Below, piece after piece: positions 46,661-59,687 of a DNA stretch of 64,000 nt. The stretch's first letter is position 1. Every line of letters starts with the position of its first letter. Source of the DNA: Lathyrus oleraceus (lineage: Eukaryota; Streptophyta; Magnoliopsida; Fabales; Fabaceae); contig NC_066583.1 in NCBI RefSeq assembly GCF_024323335.1, positions 14,598,665-14,662,664 of the forward strand, given 5' to 3'. Made by a program: the position numbers and the translations under genes. Under the pieces are notes generated by a model that saw nothing but the letters and a program-made list of their open reading frames with translations, ran no database searches and was not told the DNA's origin.

Positions 46661-46675
46661 TTAAATAGGGGCATC
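46661..46675 (+). other. Ogre-B polypurine-tract region
   Basis: TTAAATAGGGGCATC directly before the 3' LTR. It differs by one indel-like change from Ogre-A. Confidence 0.6.
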
Positions 46676-49600
46676 TGTAAGACCCCAATTTTGGCCCTAA
46701 GATCCCTCATGGCCCATAACATATCATATCATGGCCTCAAGGATCACTGCATGCCCTAGCTTCCCTCCTAGTGGGTAGTTTGCCCTGTGGGTTGATTCTT
46801 GATCACCAAGCATGCCTTGCATTTGTATATCTTTGCTTTTCATATGTTTACTAACCAAAAAATACAAAAATATTGTCATTCTAACCTTGTTGCTTGCAGT
46901 TGAAGCAATCATCAGCAATTAGGTCAAAGACAGTCAACAGTCAGTCAAAGCAATGGATGGTGGCCATTCTTGCAGAATTTGGGCACCATGATCATTAATC
47001 AAAAGTTCATACAACTTGGGACATCATTTGAAGTCAAGGTCTCAAGGAATTAGGGCTTGGAATTCATCAGAAGTACTTCAATCATCCAAAACCCTAGAAA
47101 AGTCAAACTTGGTCAACAGTGGATTTAATCAGTGATTTGATGAATAGAATTGATTTGAAGGAGTTCATTCATGCTTGTACAAGCCTCATATATCATGCCA
47201 AACCTCATCATGGAAGAATTTGAAGTAAAATCAGAAATTTCCCAAAATAGAAAGTGGACCTGTAATTTCAACTGCCAAAAATGGAAACTTCTTGATCCTC
47301 AACTTACATCATGATACAAGCTTCAAATGAATTTTTGCCCAACATGAAAGTTGAAGATCTTGTTCTCCCATTTTCAAAAAGTCCAAGAACTCTCAAATCC
47401 CATGTGTGGTTTGCAAGATATGATTAATTCAATTTCAAAAATTTGTGAACTTCAAAGAGCCATATCTCATGAACCATAAGGCCAAATTTGGTGGGGTTTT
47501 TTCCTACAAACCAAATTTTTCCTCCTCTTTCCAAAAATATAAATTTCATTCACCAAAACCTTTCCAATCAAAATGGCATTTTTGGCCTTGACTTTATTCA
47601 TTTCAAGTTTGACTCAAAGTTGACTTTTTGATTTATTGATTTTTTCTCACTTTGGCCAATTGGGATTTGTTTCATATGTTATTTGCAACATGTTCCAAGT
47701 CCAATTTGTGCTCATGCCATTACCATACTACCATTTTGACCAAAGGTGCAAACTTGGTAAATTTTGCAAATGGAATCATAAGAGCAAATCAAGGTTAGCA
47801 ATTCATGAGCAAACTCAAAACAGCAAATTGGATGGTCCTTTGCAGCCTTTTCAAGCCCAAAATCGTGCAGCCATACACCTCCATATTCACTTGTGCAAAA
47901 CTTAGCAAAAATGCAAATCACTTCATTAAAACAAAACCAGCTTAGCATTTCTTAAACCAACCTTAAACAGTCATATATAAGGACATTTTCTGAGTTTCTA
48001 AACCTAGCTAGACACAGCCTCCACGATCCAGAATTCTCTCCTTTCTCTCAATTTGCATTTTTGGCCAAAAGGAATTCTGAGCAAAAACTTCAAAAACCCT
48101 CGAGCCTTTCTTCTTTGTTCCTTCATCTGGACAATATTTGGAGCTCCTTTGAACCATCAAACCCCACCTGTGCAGCCTCTTTTTGTTCTGTTTTCTTCAA
48201 GAACCAACAATGGTAATTCGAGTTGTGGAAGCTTCCAGGCATCATTGAGCTCATTTCCCTCAAGCATTCATCATTCTAAAGCACTGGCTTCATCTGTTTC
48301 AGCCCAACAACATCAATCCATCACTGTTTCCATTTTTTCTTCAAAAACAAGTAAGGTTTCGACCTCAATCATTTGCCATGCCATGATATGTTTTAGGTAG
48401 CTCTGGTTATGCTGATTCCAATGAACTATGCCTTGCTTGAAATGGTTGTGTTATGATGGAGAAATCTGGATTTACATTTGTGTGCTCAAACTTGAAATTG
48501 CTCGATTTGCCTTGCTTGCATTGAGTTAATGAAATTTGATGATACATTCTTGATGCTTGATGTTTGCTGATGCTATTGATATGTTTACTTTTGATTTCTG
48601 GGTGAATCGATTTTCCATGTTTGAATGAAGATGATGAATGCTTGCCGTTGTTTTGCAACCTTAAATTCTGCCCAGAAAATCCCCATGGTTATGTTATTTT
48701 GTTGTTAGCTGATGTTGCATGATGTTGGTGTTTCATAGTCATGCTCATTTGTTGATTATGGTGTGCTTGTTGTTTTGTTGATGTTTGAACATGATGATGA
48801 TGAATGCCCTGCTGCTCTTCTAAAACCCTAAGGCTGCCCAGAAATATTGAACATGATTGGCTGCTGTTGTTATATGTCGCATGAGCATTATGAGTGTGTT
48901 GCCACGTTGGTTTGCATATTGTTTGTTTGAATTCGATTTGTTGATGGATGATGAAGTTGAATGTTGCTGCTAAAACCCTAGGGTTTTTGAACCCAGAAAA
49001 TTTGAACCTCCATTGGCCATGGTACTATTCCATTGGCCATCAGCCAATGAGAATATTTCCTCTGCGAGCTCAAAACGCAGAGTTTTGATAAGTGAGGCGC
49101 TGAATTACAACAATGCCATCGGTCAACATGTTTGACTCATTTATTCCATATTCTTTTGTTCTTTCCATTCCAATTATTCACTCATCTTCTAAAATCCATT
49201 TCTCACTCAAATTAAATCCAAAAATCCTGGGATTTTTTGCATTATGACCTGTTGAATGTCTAGTATTTTATTATGATTTTTAATAATTTTTTTGGTTGGC
49301 TGGATTTTAAATGGTATGAGTTTTCTTGTCATGTATGCCCAATTGATACCTTGTGCCAAAACTTTTGTGAAATGATCATGATGTATCCAATGCCCCTGAA
49401 TTTCTTTGTCGTGAAACTAGACTCATTCATCTTTGTTTTGATGTAGAGTTTGTGCATTTAACATTTGTGGTTTGCTAGTTATGATTTTCTGAAGTAGGGT
49501 GTGACAATTTGTGTCACACCAATGATGTGCATTTTCATGATTTTTGTACACATACTTCCTGGCTTCCAAATAACTTGAAATTTTGCATGATTGTTCTCTC

Positions 49601-52600
49601 ATATGTCTAGTTTGTGTATGAATTTTCCTGGAATTAATTGTGCAATTTCCAATTTGTTTGAGAATTTTCTTCCCTGCCTAGTCAAATGTTGACTTTATGT
49701 GATACATGTTGCCAAATCCTTTGTGAAATTCTCATATCTTATTGTATGATCATGAAACTTCATATGTGCATACTAGACATCTTGAGCTTTGCATTGGTGT
49801 TGATCCCATCCATTTCTCATCTGTTTTCAATTTGTTATGATTTTTTGAAGTTGACCCATGTTTGTTGACCTTCATTGTGCATGTTTAAATTTGGTTTGAC
49901 TTCTTGATTTTAATTGACTGCTTTCCTCTCATCCAAATGCAATGAAATTTGACATGCTTGCCATGCTAGATGTTAGGATTGAATGTGATTTATTTGATAA
50001 TTTTTGAGATTGATTATGCTTGGTTTTGAATGAGGTCTTGCTGTTGACTTCTATATGCTTTCCTTTGCCATGCTTTGCATTCTTTTGTGTATGAAATGAC
50101 AATGATGCATGATTTGATTGTGAATCCAATTGAGATAGCTTCTTAAATGTTTGAACATGAATTGGGTTGACTTTTATTTGCTGTTTTGACCTTTTCTTTC
50201 ATCTTTGACCCTAGGCTAGTCCTAGTGGTCTTGTGAGCTTACAATTGAGTTAATGTTTCAGGTTAAGCACCAATGCCTCAAAGATCATTCAAATTTGATT
50301 GAGTTGGATTATATATCATGTGCTAACCCTTGTTTTGTAGGTGTGACTCATATAGTTGAGTCTTGTGCTTTGCACATTGGTCCCTCTGTGGTTGACTGTT
50401 GTTTATCCATTCCTTTTGTTTTAAACTGTTGAACTGTTTGCTAATTGGTTTGACTTTTTCAGGTACTTTAGTTGCCTAAGTTCTTTGAACTTGCTTTGCT
50501 TTGCTATTTAGCAATTTGCTTTGAGGTATAATTACTTCTTCTTCATGTAGTCTGGAGACCCGGTCTGTTATTTGACAGGGCAAACTGTCTGAAGTCCTCC
50601 TTAAGAGGCAATGCCTGTGTGTGTTTATATTTGTCCCAAGCAGGAAAAGTCCTTCAAGTAAGGCAATTGGTAGATCAAAGGGATAAGTAGCCTATCCCCT
50701 ACTATTCAGTGAGTCCTCTCCTTGCTCCCATTACATGGTTGAAGCATCGAGATAAAAACCCAAGATCAATCGAGTCAATAATGTGTGGAGAGAGTTCCTA
50801 CTTTCTGAACTCCCACACTTTCTGATATGCTCTCCCTGATAAGGGATAGAAGCAATGAGGCACACCCCTCATCTCCTTTCACCTGCTTCACCTTAGCCTC
50901 TCAATGGCAAGGTTAAGAGCGACATTTAACTATTACAGTGGACTTTCATAGTCAAACCCTCTTGTGTGAGCCCCCCTTTGTTTGGCTATAGAGTGTGCTG
51001 TTTGATATTCATTGATTGATTGATTGCTTCATATGCACATGTTTGCTTGTATGTTATGCATTTATCATCATCAATTGCCATTAATGCATGATCATCTCAT
51101 TTGTCTGTGTGATGTTATCATTGTTGCTTACCCATTGAGGACAATTGTAAGTCCATTTGCTTTGGCATTTGCTCCTATGATATGGAAGGATAGAGTGTAA
51201 GACCTCATTGGTCACTCATATCTTCTGTTTTATCTGTTTGTATGTGAGGATACAGTTATAAGTCCCTGTAAGTTGGCATCTGTTGTCCTGTGATCATAAT
51301 TTGATCTGTTTGATTTGTATGTGAGGATACAGTTATAAGTCCCTGTAAGTTGGCATCTGTTGTCCTGTGATCATAATTTGATCTGTTTGATTCGTATGTG
51401 AGGTTGCAGTTATAAGTCCCTGTAAGTTGGCATCTGTTTTCCTGTGATCATAATTTGATCTGTTTGATTTGTATGTGAGGTTGCAGTTATAAGTCCCTGT
51501 AAGTTGGCATCTGCTTTCCTGTGATCCTAATTTGTTTTGTCTGTCTGTATGAGAGGTTGCAATTATAAGTCCCTGTAAGTCGGCATTTGCATCCCTGTGA
51601 CCATATTGTTGCTTTTGTTCTTGTATGTGAGGATCCATTATAAGTCCCAGTAATGTGGCATTGGTTTTCCTGTGATCATATGTGGAGTTAACCTAAGTCC
51701 AGATAGATTGGCAGTTGACTTCCATTTCTCATTTTTGTTTTAGGAGATTAGTTTAAGTCCATTGAGTGGCCTCTGATATCCATTTTTATTTTAGGAGACT
51801 GGTGTAAATCCATCTATTAGTATCCGGTATCCGCCCTTTATTTCTTTGTTTGAGGAGATTAGTGTAAGTCCATTGAGTGGCATCTGATATCCAGTTTTAT
51901 TTTAGGAGATTGGTATAAGCCCAGTGATTGGCATCCGATATCCGCTTTTGCTTCCTTTGTTTGTTTGTTATTATCCATTGCTATTCCAAAGGACACACTT
52001 GAATCATCCTCTATATGATTTCAAGAAGTGAACCTTCTAAGAAGTTTTACTTTCCACCTTCATCCATTCATCATTCATTATGTCCTAAACCTTTTCACAC
52101 AATACCTTTCAAACTTGACATAAGTGTTGTGCAAACATCTTCATGTTTTCTAACTAAAAACCTGGACTCAAGTCCTTGACTTTTTTCAAACTCCATTTTC
52201 ATAATACTTCTTTCAAATCAATCTTAATCATACTTTGACTTCATTTTCATAATCACAATCAGTTAACTTCACCCACTCACTTGTTTTGGCTTTGCCCATT
52301 GTTAATCTTTTCATACATGAGCTATAGGTTTGATTTATCTTAGTGGTTGATGTTAATCTCACCTTCTGTCTTTAGTGATTGAATTGTAAGTCTTCCTTGC
52401 CTATTATAGGGTTAACCCCTCCCTGGCAAGTTGAAGCTGTTCTCACATGGTGGACGCTGTTGTTTGTATAAGGTTGAGTTTTCTCCCGTGGATAACGTAA
52501 GACCTGGGGTTTGTGTTTAAAATTGAACTTAACCCACTTTTGGAAATCTTTTAGCCGAACTACGGCGTTTTGATCCTTACCTTTGATGGAAGGTACGTAG

Positions 52601-52976
52601 GCAGCGGGTTCATCCGTTCGAACACAATAACACAAAAATAAAAAACTTGTATATTCTTTTCTCATCATCCCAATCATGTTTGCACAATACATATGTCATA
52701 ACAAATAACAATTTAGTACAACAAGTGTGAAAAGGGCTCCCTAGGAGTACCTAGGACGTAGTGGGTGCCTAACACCTTCCCATTGCGTAATTTACCCCTT
52801 ACCCAGACTCTCTGATCTTTTTATTAGTTTTCTACGTGTAAAACTTCTTAGGCTTTTGTTCGCTTTTTAGCCAATCCTTTGGATAAATAAAAGTGCGGTG
52901 GCGACTCGAAATTTCAATGTATCTCTTAGCTTATGGTTTAATCGATAGATCATATAGCGACGAATACACCGCTACA
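46676..52976 (+). mobile_element. Ogre-B 3' LTR
   Basis: 6301 bp, matching 28479-34778 with about 15 substitutions and one inserted A near 47536. Contains the same TATA-like word (47974), hairpin (49498-49520) and 77 bp array (51242-51698). Confidence 0.97.
51242..51698 (+). repeat. 77 bp tandem array, 3' LTR of Ogre-B
   Basis: Same six copies as 33044-33500; one base in the first copy differs (CTGTAAG here, CTCTAAG in the 5' LTR), where the 3' LTR matches the array consensus. Confidence 0.9.
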
Positions 52977-53172
52977 ATAAGGACTTATTGAGATTTTTCC
53001 CTTTCCACGGGCTTGAAAAATGGATGATTATCCATACTTTTATAATGGTCTCCTTTACTCCACTAGGATGACCTTAGATGTGGCTTCTGGTGGAGCCATC
53101 ATGAATATCCCTCAACATGAGGCCTATAACTTGATATAAGAAATGGCTAAGAACCAACAGTCATAGGGGAGT
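52977..53172 (+). pseudogene. Athila-like gag fragment 2, right half
   Basis: Begins with the duplicated ATAAG and continues the frame broken at 28478: DLLRFFPFHGLEKWMIIHTF, YNGLLYSTRMTLD, GGAIMNIPQHEAYNLI, stop, EMAKNQQS, stop. It parallels 26168-26420 of fragment 1. It ends at 53172 where a minus-strand Tat LTR starts. Confidence 0.8.
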
Positions 53173-54131
53173 TGTCGCGATGCAAAAAATAGTTATTGGC
53201 ATTCGCACTCCCTAAATGATAACAAAGTCTCCACCGAAGTTTATTTATTACAAAAGGAAATGGAACATATCTATAAAACCCTTAAAAAAAGAAGAATGTG
53301 TTCATCGCAACTAAATTCAGATTCGGGAGTCGGTTATGCGAAGGGAAGGTATTAACATCATTCACATCCATTGTACTCAACGAAAACCCTTTAGTTAGCT
53401 TTGCTAATAAAGTGTTAGCTTTTGTTTATTTATTTTCTTCTAGTTATTAAAAATTTTGAAAGAAAAAAGAAAAGGACAAAAAAATAGTTTTTTATTAGGG
53501 TGTCTGACAAGACTTTGAATCTCACTTATACGTATCCCCATGTGCGATGGAGAATTCAAAGCTACGTAGTTCTGGGTAGAAAATGTTTGTTGGTTGGTCA
53601 ATTTTAGTGAAAGGTACTTAGTCGCATTCGAGCAGAAAATATTGCTTGCTATCAAAAACATGGAGAAGTGAACATTGACATCGCGTCATAATGTACAACA
53701 TAACTTGTAATCTCACAGATTTATGTTCTCATTGCATTTGAGAAAAAGAGTTCTTACTTCTTGTGCATGGTAGAAATAAAATGTTGTTTGCATCATTTCA
53801 GAATGGACGAAGCATATTTCATTTGTGAAAAGGTTTTGACATCGCACTTCGGAGGAAAAAGATAAGTTTCGTTTGTTAGATTTAGGTGAAAGACAGTTAT
53901 TTGAACATGCAAGCTATTACAACTTGTATCCAAATACTCGGGGACTAGAATTGGATATTACGCCCAACTAATCCATTTTTAATCTATTTTATTGGGAAAA
54001 GCTTTGAAACATGTTCGATGGATTTTAAGAGGAAGACAAATACTCGAGCATTAATCGGTCACCATCTTTACTATGTTTTCATCACTTATTCGACAAGAAA
54101 CCAAGGATTCTGGAATACTTTGTTCGTATTA
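53173..54131 (-). mobile_element. Tat-type LTR fragment, minus strand
   Basis: The plus-strand text starts TGTCGCGATGC and contains GAGTCGGTTATGCGAAGGGA then AGGTATTAAC, the reverse complement of the conserved end of the LTR at 17068-18661. AGCTACGTAGTTC follows at 53569. No coding potential. The right border (near 54131) is inferred from the next LTR start. Confidence 0.6.
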
Positions 54132-55425
54132 TGTCACCTTTTAAGTTAGTTTTCATTTCTGTAAGTTATTTAAGTGTTTTTATCAAGTTTTAGTTTTATT
54201 TCGTGTTTTTGGGATTTTTGGTTGCCTGTTTTTATTCCCTCCAGGTCCAAGTAGAAGACCCAACAGACTCAATGTAAGAAAGTCAAGAGTTTTGACGTTC
54301 GAGGAAAGAAGTTACAAAGTTTCAGTAAGCCTAACACGGCCACCCGTATCACCTGACATGTGCCGTGTCAGGAGGAGGACCCAATGAAGCTGAAGAGGAA
54401 GGCCAAAGCAGGGGCCTGACATGGCCACCCTTGACAGCTGACACGGACCGTGTCAACCCAGGCCCAAAATATTTCAAAATTTGGGCTTTTATCCAGGCTT
54501 GAGCAGCAAGGGTGTTCTGGGGATTTCTAACCAATACCAAGGGATTTTTTTTACTATTTTATAAGATTTTCTACGCGAGAAGAAGGAAAAATTTTGGCGA
54601 GGAGAAAATAGAGCACGGAGAATTGTCAAACGATCGAGAATTACAGAGATCAAGGAATTCAAAGAGCGAAAGATTTTCATGAGCGGAAGCATTTGAAGAT
54701 CCAAGTCACCCAATTACTTGTAATGTCTAATTTTTTTCTTGAATCTGTTTTGAACAATATGAGGAGCTAAACCCCCCAATGCTAGGGGGATGTCCCTAAT
54801 TTAGATCTGTAATGACTTTGAGTTTATTATTGCATTGATAATATTATTTTTCATAATTACGGTAATCTTTTGATGTGCTTAATGCTTTCTTTTTCGGACC
54901 AATTGAGATTGTTGTATGGTTATCAATTAGGCTGGATCACCAATGGTAAGGTTTTCATAAGATTGCTCTGTAGTAGATATCACCTAGGACCAGATATACC
55001 ATGTATGAACCAGAGGATTCTTGATATAATAAGGCTTAATTTCACCGGTAATTTCCTATGGACATAGAAATTAGGGTTGAATTATTAAAGGTTTTCTACC
55101 AAAGCCTTGGGAGAAAATACCCTTGAGAACTGGTAGTAGTGAATTTATATTTGTTGATGCAATAGTGACTCAGAGTTGTTATAGGGACAAATTATACATC
55201 TTCACTGGCATGTTCCTTTTTCCTTGAAACCCTTATTTTTATAGTGTTTATTTTATGTGCCCTTATTTTTATAAGTTTGAATTTAAAAACCCTAACACTA
55301 CTTTTTGTTTAATTGAACGATGATTTGAACTCAATATTAACGTGCAGTCTTGGGATCAACAGTCGGGAAATTTCCCCTTTATTACTACAAAAGGAAAAAT
55401 AGTACACTTTCTATTTTTCCGATCA
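54132..55425 (+). mobile_element. Athila-like LTR
   Basis: TGTCACCTTTTAAGTTAG at 54132 to GATCA at 55425, followed by AGTTTTTGG and a primer-site-like sequence. About 1.3 kb. Contains TGACACGGACCGTGTCA (54449-54465), an 8 bp arm palindrome, and related ACACGGCC words near 54336. No gene. Confidence 0.6.
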
Positions 55426-55431
55426 AGTTTT

Positions 55432-55450
55432 TGGAGTCGCTGCTGGGGAC
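55432..55450 (+). other. Primer-binding-site-like sequence (Athila-like element 3)
   Basis: TGGAGTCGCTGCTGGGGAC shortly after the LTR end. It is degenerate, resembling the Athila/Tat primer sites. Confidence 0.55.
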
Positions 55451-55559
55451 TACCAAAATATAGAGTTTAATTTTAGTTCAATTAAAATTTTGTTGCTCTA
55501 CAATAAAATTATTTTGGAGTCATTTATATAATTTAATTCACTAATCTGTGTATCCAAGA

Positions 55560-57733
55560 AGATCCCTCAGCTGGATTTATTTTTGACGCAGAAATCGATA
55601 GAACCCTTCACCAGAGACTCAGACACGCTAGATTGAACTCCAAAAAAGAAGTTCCCTTGGATCACTCAAATTCAGATTCAAAAAAAGAAACTATGATTGA
55701 AGTTCATCCAGTTCCACCTCCACCTCCAGAGAGACTCCTTGGTGATTATGGAGGTGTAAATGCACCGGGTGGTAGATTAACAATTGTCAACCAACCGATG
55801 AATGTGACTAATTTTTAACTTCATCCTAGCATAATCAATCAACTTGAGAGAAAATCTTTCACCGAAAAGGTAAATGAAGATGCAAACAAGCACTTGAAGA
55901 GATTTCTGACCATGAGTACTACTTTGAAAATTGATGGTCATACTGACGAAGCAAAGAAGCTAAGAATGTTCCTGTTCACTTTAGCTGAAGAGGCGAAAGA
56001 ATGGTTCTATTCTCTCCCAGCAGGCAGTATTACATCATGGGAAGAGATGGAAACTGCTTTCTTAATGAGTATTTTCCAGCATTGGTATTTCTGAGAAAAG
56101 GTATGAAATCTTGAACTTCAAACAGAAGGAGGGTGAGTCTTTGGGAGATGCCTACAAAAGATTCAAAAGGGTCCTGGTAGCTTGCCCAACTCATAATATG
56201 GATCAGACTGAACAAATGCAGATGTTTGTTAATGGGCTGAAAATAAAGACAAAATAGTTGATTGATACAACAGCCGGTGGCTCAACAAATTTCTCAACAT
56301 CCACCGGTATTTAAAAGATCATTGAAGCGATAGCTACCAATGAGCATCTGAAATTGTATGATAGCTGTACGAGCAAACCTGAGGGAGTTATTGATCTGAA
56401 GTTGGAAACTAATAAAATCCGATTGGAAGATACAGTAGCTGCTGAAGTGGAAAAGAAATTGAAAGATGTGAACATAGGTACCCAACAAGTATCTCAAGTT
56501 CAACCTGCTCAGACCATCACTTGTGAAATCTGTAATGGACCTCACCACACTATGTATTTCTTTGCCACCCCTCAACAAATTGAAGAGATAAACTTTTTGA
56601 AGCAGAATAATCCCTACTCCAACACTTATAATCTAGGGTGGACGAATCATCCAAACTTCTCCTGAAAAGATCATAGAGGGAATGTTCCACAACAGAGTCA
56701 AGGTCAATATCAGACTTAATATCAACAACAACAACAACAACGGTAAGCTCCTAAGAAAGAAGACTTGGAGATTGCCATTGAAAACATGGCTGCTCACAAT
56801 CTACAATTCCAAGAAGAGACTAGAAACAATCATAAAAATACCACTGCCTCTATAAAAAATCTTGAAGTTCAGCTGGGTCAGATAGCACAACAAAGAGCAA
56901 GTTCTCGAACACCAGGTTTCTTGCCAAGTGAAACAGTTCAAAAACTAAGAAATCGTGAGAATGTTAATGTTATCACGACGAGAAGTGAGAAGGCCACTAA
57001 AGAAGAAAAAGTTATACCACCTGGAAAGACAACTGAAGAGAAAAATAAAAATGAGACTAAATTGGTGATTAAGTTACCCTACCCTCAGAGAGTGACAAAG
57101 AAGGATCCAAGAGAGACAAACTTTAAAAAATTCATGACAATGTTAAAAAAGATAGAGAGTCATATGCCTTTGTTTGAAGCACTGGAGTGAATGCCTATGT
57201 ACACAAAATTCACGGAAGAGGTAATCGTTGAAAAGAGACCAACAATAGAGGAACTAGTAGCCTGGAAGGAAAAGTGTAGTGCAATATCACCAGGTAGGAA
57301 AATCCCAAACAAGCACAAGGACCCTGGAGCGGTCATAGTCCCATGCACTATCAAAGATAGAACTTTCAAGAAGGTACTAATTGATTCCAGAGCTAGTGTA
57401 AGTCTGATGCCATTGTCAATTTACCAAAGGCTTGGTATTGGAAACGTCAGTGATACAAGGACATATTTGCAGTTTGCAGATCACTCTATAAAGAATACAT
57501 ATGGGATAGCAGAATATGTAATGGTGACAATATAGAAATTTAGTTTTCCTGTTGATTTTATGATCATAGATATACTTGAGGATGGAGAGACACCTATCAT
57601 TCTTGGTCAACCATTCATGCGGACAAGTCGGTGCAAATTTGACATAGACCACAGTACACTAAATTTAAAAGTTTATGATGATGAAATAACTTTGAATGTT
57701 CTTAAAAACAGGAAGCTAGAGGTGGAAAAATAA
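55560..57733 (+). pseudogene. Athila-like gag-protease wreck (element 3)
   Basis: Gag pieces: PPERLLGDYGGVNAPGGRLT, NEDANKHLKRFLTMSTTLKI, LAEEAKEWFYSLPAGSITSW, one frameshift near 56090, KEGESLGDAYKRFKRVLVAC, then the ICNGPHH zinc-motif relic (56531). There is a Gln run near 56730. The protease is at about 57350-57640, with LIDSRASVSLMP where the family normally has a D-x-G type active site, so the glycine is lost. At least six stops are present. Pol is absent; an unrelated LTR-like tract starts at 57734. Confidence 0.8.
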
Positions 57734-59024
57734 TATCACTATCAAGTAGGCATGTGATCACGACAGACGTGTCTGTCGGATAATAACTGCAAGTATACAG
57801 TTTATCAGGTAGTTTTAAAAGATTGTCGAACCCACAGAGACTAATAATCAAACTAATGTTATATATCATGTCAATTGCAAAGCTAAGGCTAAAGTTTAAA
57901 AGGATATGAACGAAAATATAAACGCTAATAGCTAGCGGTTTGAAAATGATGATAAAACGAACCCAAAATATGGACTTCACGTTCCTAAGGGATTAGGTAG
58001 AATACGGGTACTAATTATGATTTTATTACGTTTTGTAGAAAATATTGATTTAAAGACTCCGTCTCACACTCTCGCGTTATTGACTAAAACCACATCTCCT
58101 AACCACAGGATTTTGCTCTCGCTCGCCCATTTCAATTAGAAAGCATATTTTGAAAACGAATGAGATCCTAACCGATTCCTAAAGCGCTATCGTTGTTTTT
58201 AGGATCGATGCCTAGTTTCCACTATCCGGTTCCTTCCTCACACTCTCGCGCTATCGACTAGAACCTTAGTTTATTCTTCACTCTCGTGCCAAAACAATGA
58301 AACATACAATTGAAAACTAAAACCAAAATAGAGTTTAATCACAATTTCGCGCCTATTATTTCTACCGAGTCCCGCCTGTAACGATGGTCCTCATACGACG
58401 GGCTCAGACAAATTTAGCAAGACATAATTATAATAAGAAATAACATGATTAAAGCGATTATACTTAAATCTAACATATCATATAATACATTAATAACAAT
58501 AACAAGCATAAACAATAAAACAGTAAAAACCTGAAATTAAATAAACGAAGACTTTGAATTAAAACAAAAATGCCGGCAAGCTTGTTCTTGATCCAAGAGT
58601 ACAATGAAAATTACAAGAAAATAAGTGTGACAATCCCTCAATGTGAGTTATTGTCACTTTTATAGGTGAATTTTTTTAGGCCTAAGACTACGAAGAAATT
58701 TTGACAGAGCTTCCCTACAACTTGGATGCTTTGAAACACCTCCCAGAGTCCTATTTATAGAGGTTTTGCATCCTTGTAACCTCCCTTGCTCGTGCAAGCA
58801 AAATGGAGGGAAAATAGGTTGAATAAAACTACAAAGAACTGCCCACTAGCGCATAATCGCTTTTGCATGATAATGGCGAACGCCATTGCCTTGATCATTA
58901 AATGACGTGGCAGGCAGGCCAATGGCAAACGCCATTCGTTCAGAATGGTCAAATCCGTCTCTTTGCTCCTCCTTAGCTCCTTTTTTGCTCCTTTTCCGCG
59001 AGGATTCCAAATCTCCAATGAAAT
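57734..59024. other. Unclassified LTR-like tract
   Basis: No gene. It begins with CGACAGAC-GT-GTCTGTCG (57761-57778), then TAACTGCAAGTATACAG and GTCGAACCCACAGAGACTAA, wording typical of plant LTRs. CACTCTCGCG(T/C)TAT recurs at 58068 and 58239. A TATAAATAGG box lies on the minus strand (58760-58751), and hairpin words ATGGCG-AA-CGCCAT and AATGGC-AAAC-GCCATT lie near 58871 and 58922. Possibly a minus-strand LTR, family not recognised. Confidence 0.4.
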
Positions 59025-59380
59025 TGAAATTCTGGTATCAGATATAAGATGTCGAACTCAATGTCATGACACTAATATCTGTTAATACAAATAGGATAAA
59101 GATACAGAATGGTAAAGCAAATGACACAAGCAATTGTTAACCCAGTTCGGTCCAACTCACCTACGTCTGGGGGCTACCAAGCTAGGAAGGAAATTCACTA
59201 AAATAGAATTAGTTCAAAGACTCTTCGTACACTTCAACAAGTTACAGTGTTTCTCACCTAATCTCTACCCATGAAATTTCTACCTAAGCACTCTTAGATA
59301 TGAGAACCCACTCACTTCCCTACAATCACACCTGTGATCTTTAACAACAATCCCTTGAGAAAAGAAAATACTTTTCAATA

Positions 59381-59525
59381 ACACACTCTTGATTTTACTT
59401 CACAATTTCAATCAAGAAGACACACTCTTGATCTTGCTTCACAGCTTTGATCAAGAAGACACACACTTGATCTTGCTTCACAGCTTTGATCAAGTAGACA
59501 CACACTCTTGCTTAACAGCTTTAGA
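59381..59525 (-). repeat. Four 39 bp repeats, each a GTGA-type stem-loop
   Basis: Units start near 59381, 59420, 59459 and 59498. In transcript orientation two units have stem CTTGATC/GATCAAG around AAAGCTGTGAAGCAA. The one nearest 59381 has CTTGATT/AATCAAG around GAAATTGTGAAGTAA. The fourth has CACTCT/AGAGTG around a shorter related loop. They lie about 150-300 bases downstream of the TATA box. Confidence 0.75.
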
Positions 59526-59677
59526 GTGACAAATTACAACCATAAATCAGTCCAATTCAATCATCAAAAGATGACTTGAATGGCTTACAAGTCTCACGAC
59601 TAAACAGACACAAACCCTAGCTCTCTCTCTAAATTTCGCTCAGTATTGGTTGTGTGTTCAAATAGGTTTTCTAAGTC

Positions 59678-59687
59678 CCTTTTTATA
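59678..59687 (-). promoter_or_regulatory. TATA box of copia-B LTR
   Basis: TATAAAAAGG on the minus strand, the same word as in the copia-A LTR (4945-4954). Confidence 0.6.

Larger units (their letters stand above)
41782..46675 (+). other. Ogre-B 3' untranslated region
   Basis: 4.9 kb without a credible gene. Parallel to 252-3944: the same post-stop hairpins (41835-41984), CCAGCAGAGT-type text (about 42480-43640), then a train of short inverted repeats and a tandem array (44790-46140). Example hairpins: AACC/GGTT around CAGTAACC (45869-45884) inside TTATCC/GGATAA; and ATACC/GGTAT around the same CAGTAACC (45321-45338) inside CACC/GGTG. Confidence 0.8.
28479..52976 (+). mobile_element. Ogre-B: complete 24.5 kb Ogre element lacking RT, RNase H and most of integrase
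   Basis: Flanked by ATAAG on both sides (28474-28478, 52977-52981). LTRs are 6300 and 6301 bp. Inside are a primer site, leader, ORF1, gag-protease, intron-like stretch with the start of pol, a poly(A) tract, the integrase tail, a 4.9 kb 3' UTR and a purine tract. By eye the LTRs differ at about 15 bases plus one 1 bp indel (about 0.24%), implying insertion of the order of 0.1 My ago at 1.3e-8. About 3 kb of pol expected for Ogre is absent, so this copy cannot move by itself. Confidence 0.96.

Noticed and set aside
58068..58260. CACTCTCGCG repeats considered as telomeric or rDNA-related
   Set aside because: Only two imperfect copies in an LTR-like tract; no rRNA or telomere motif nearby.
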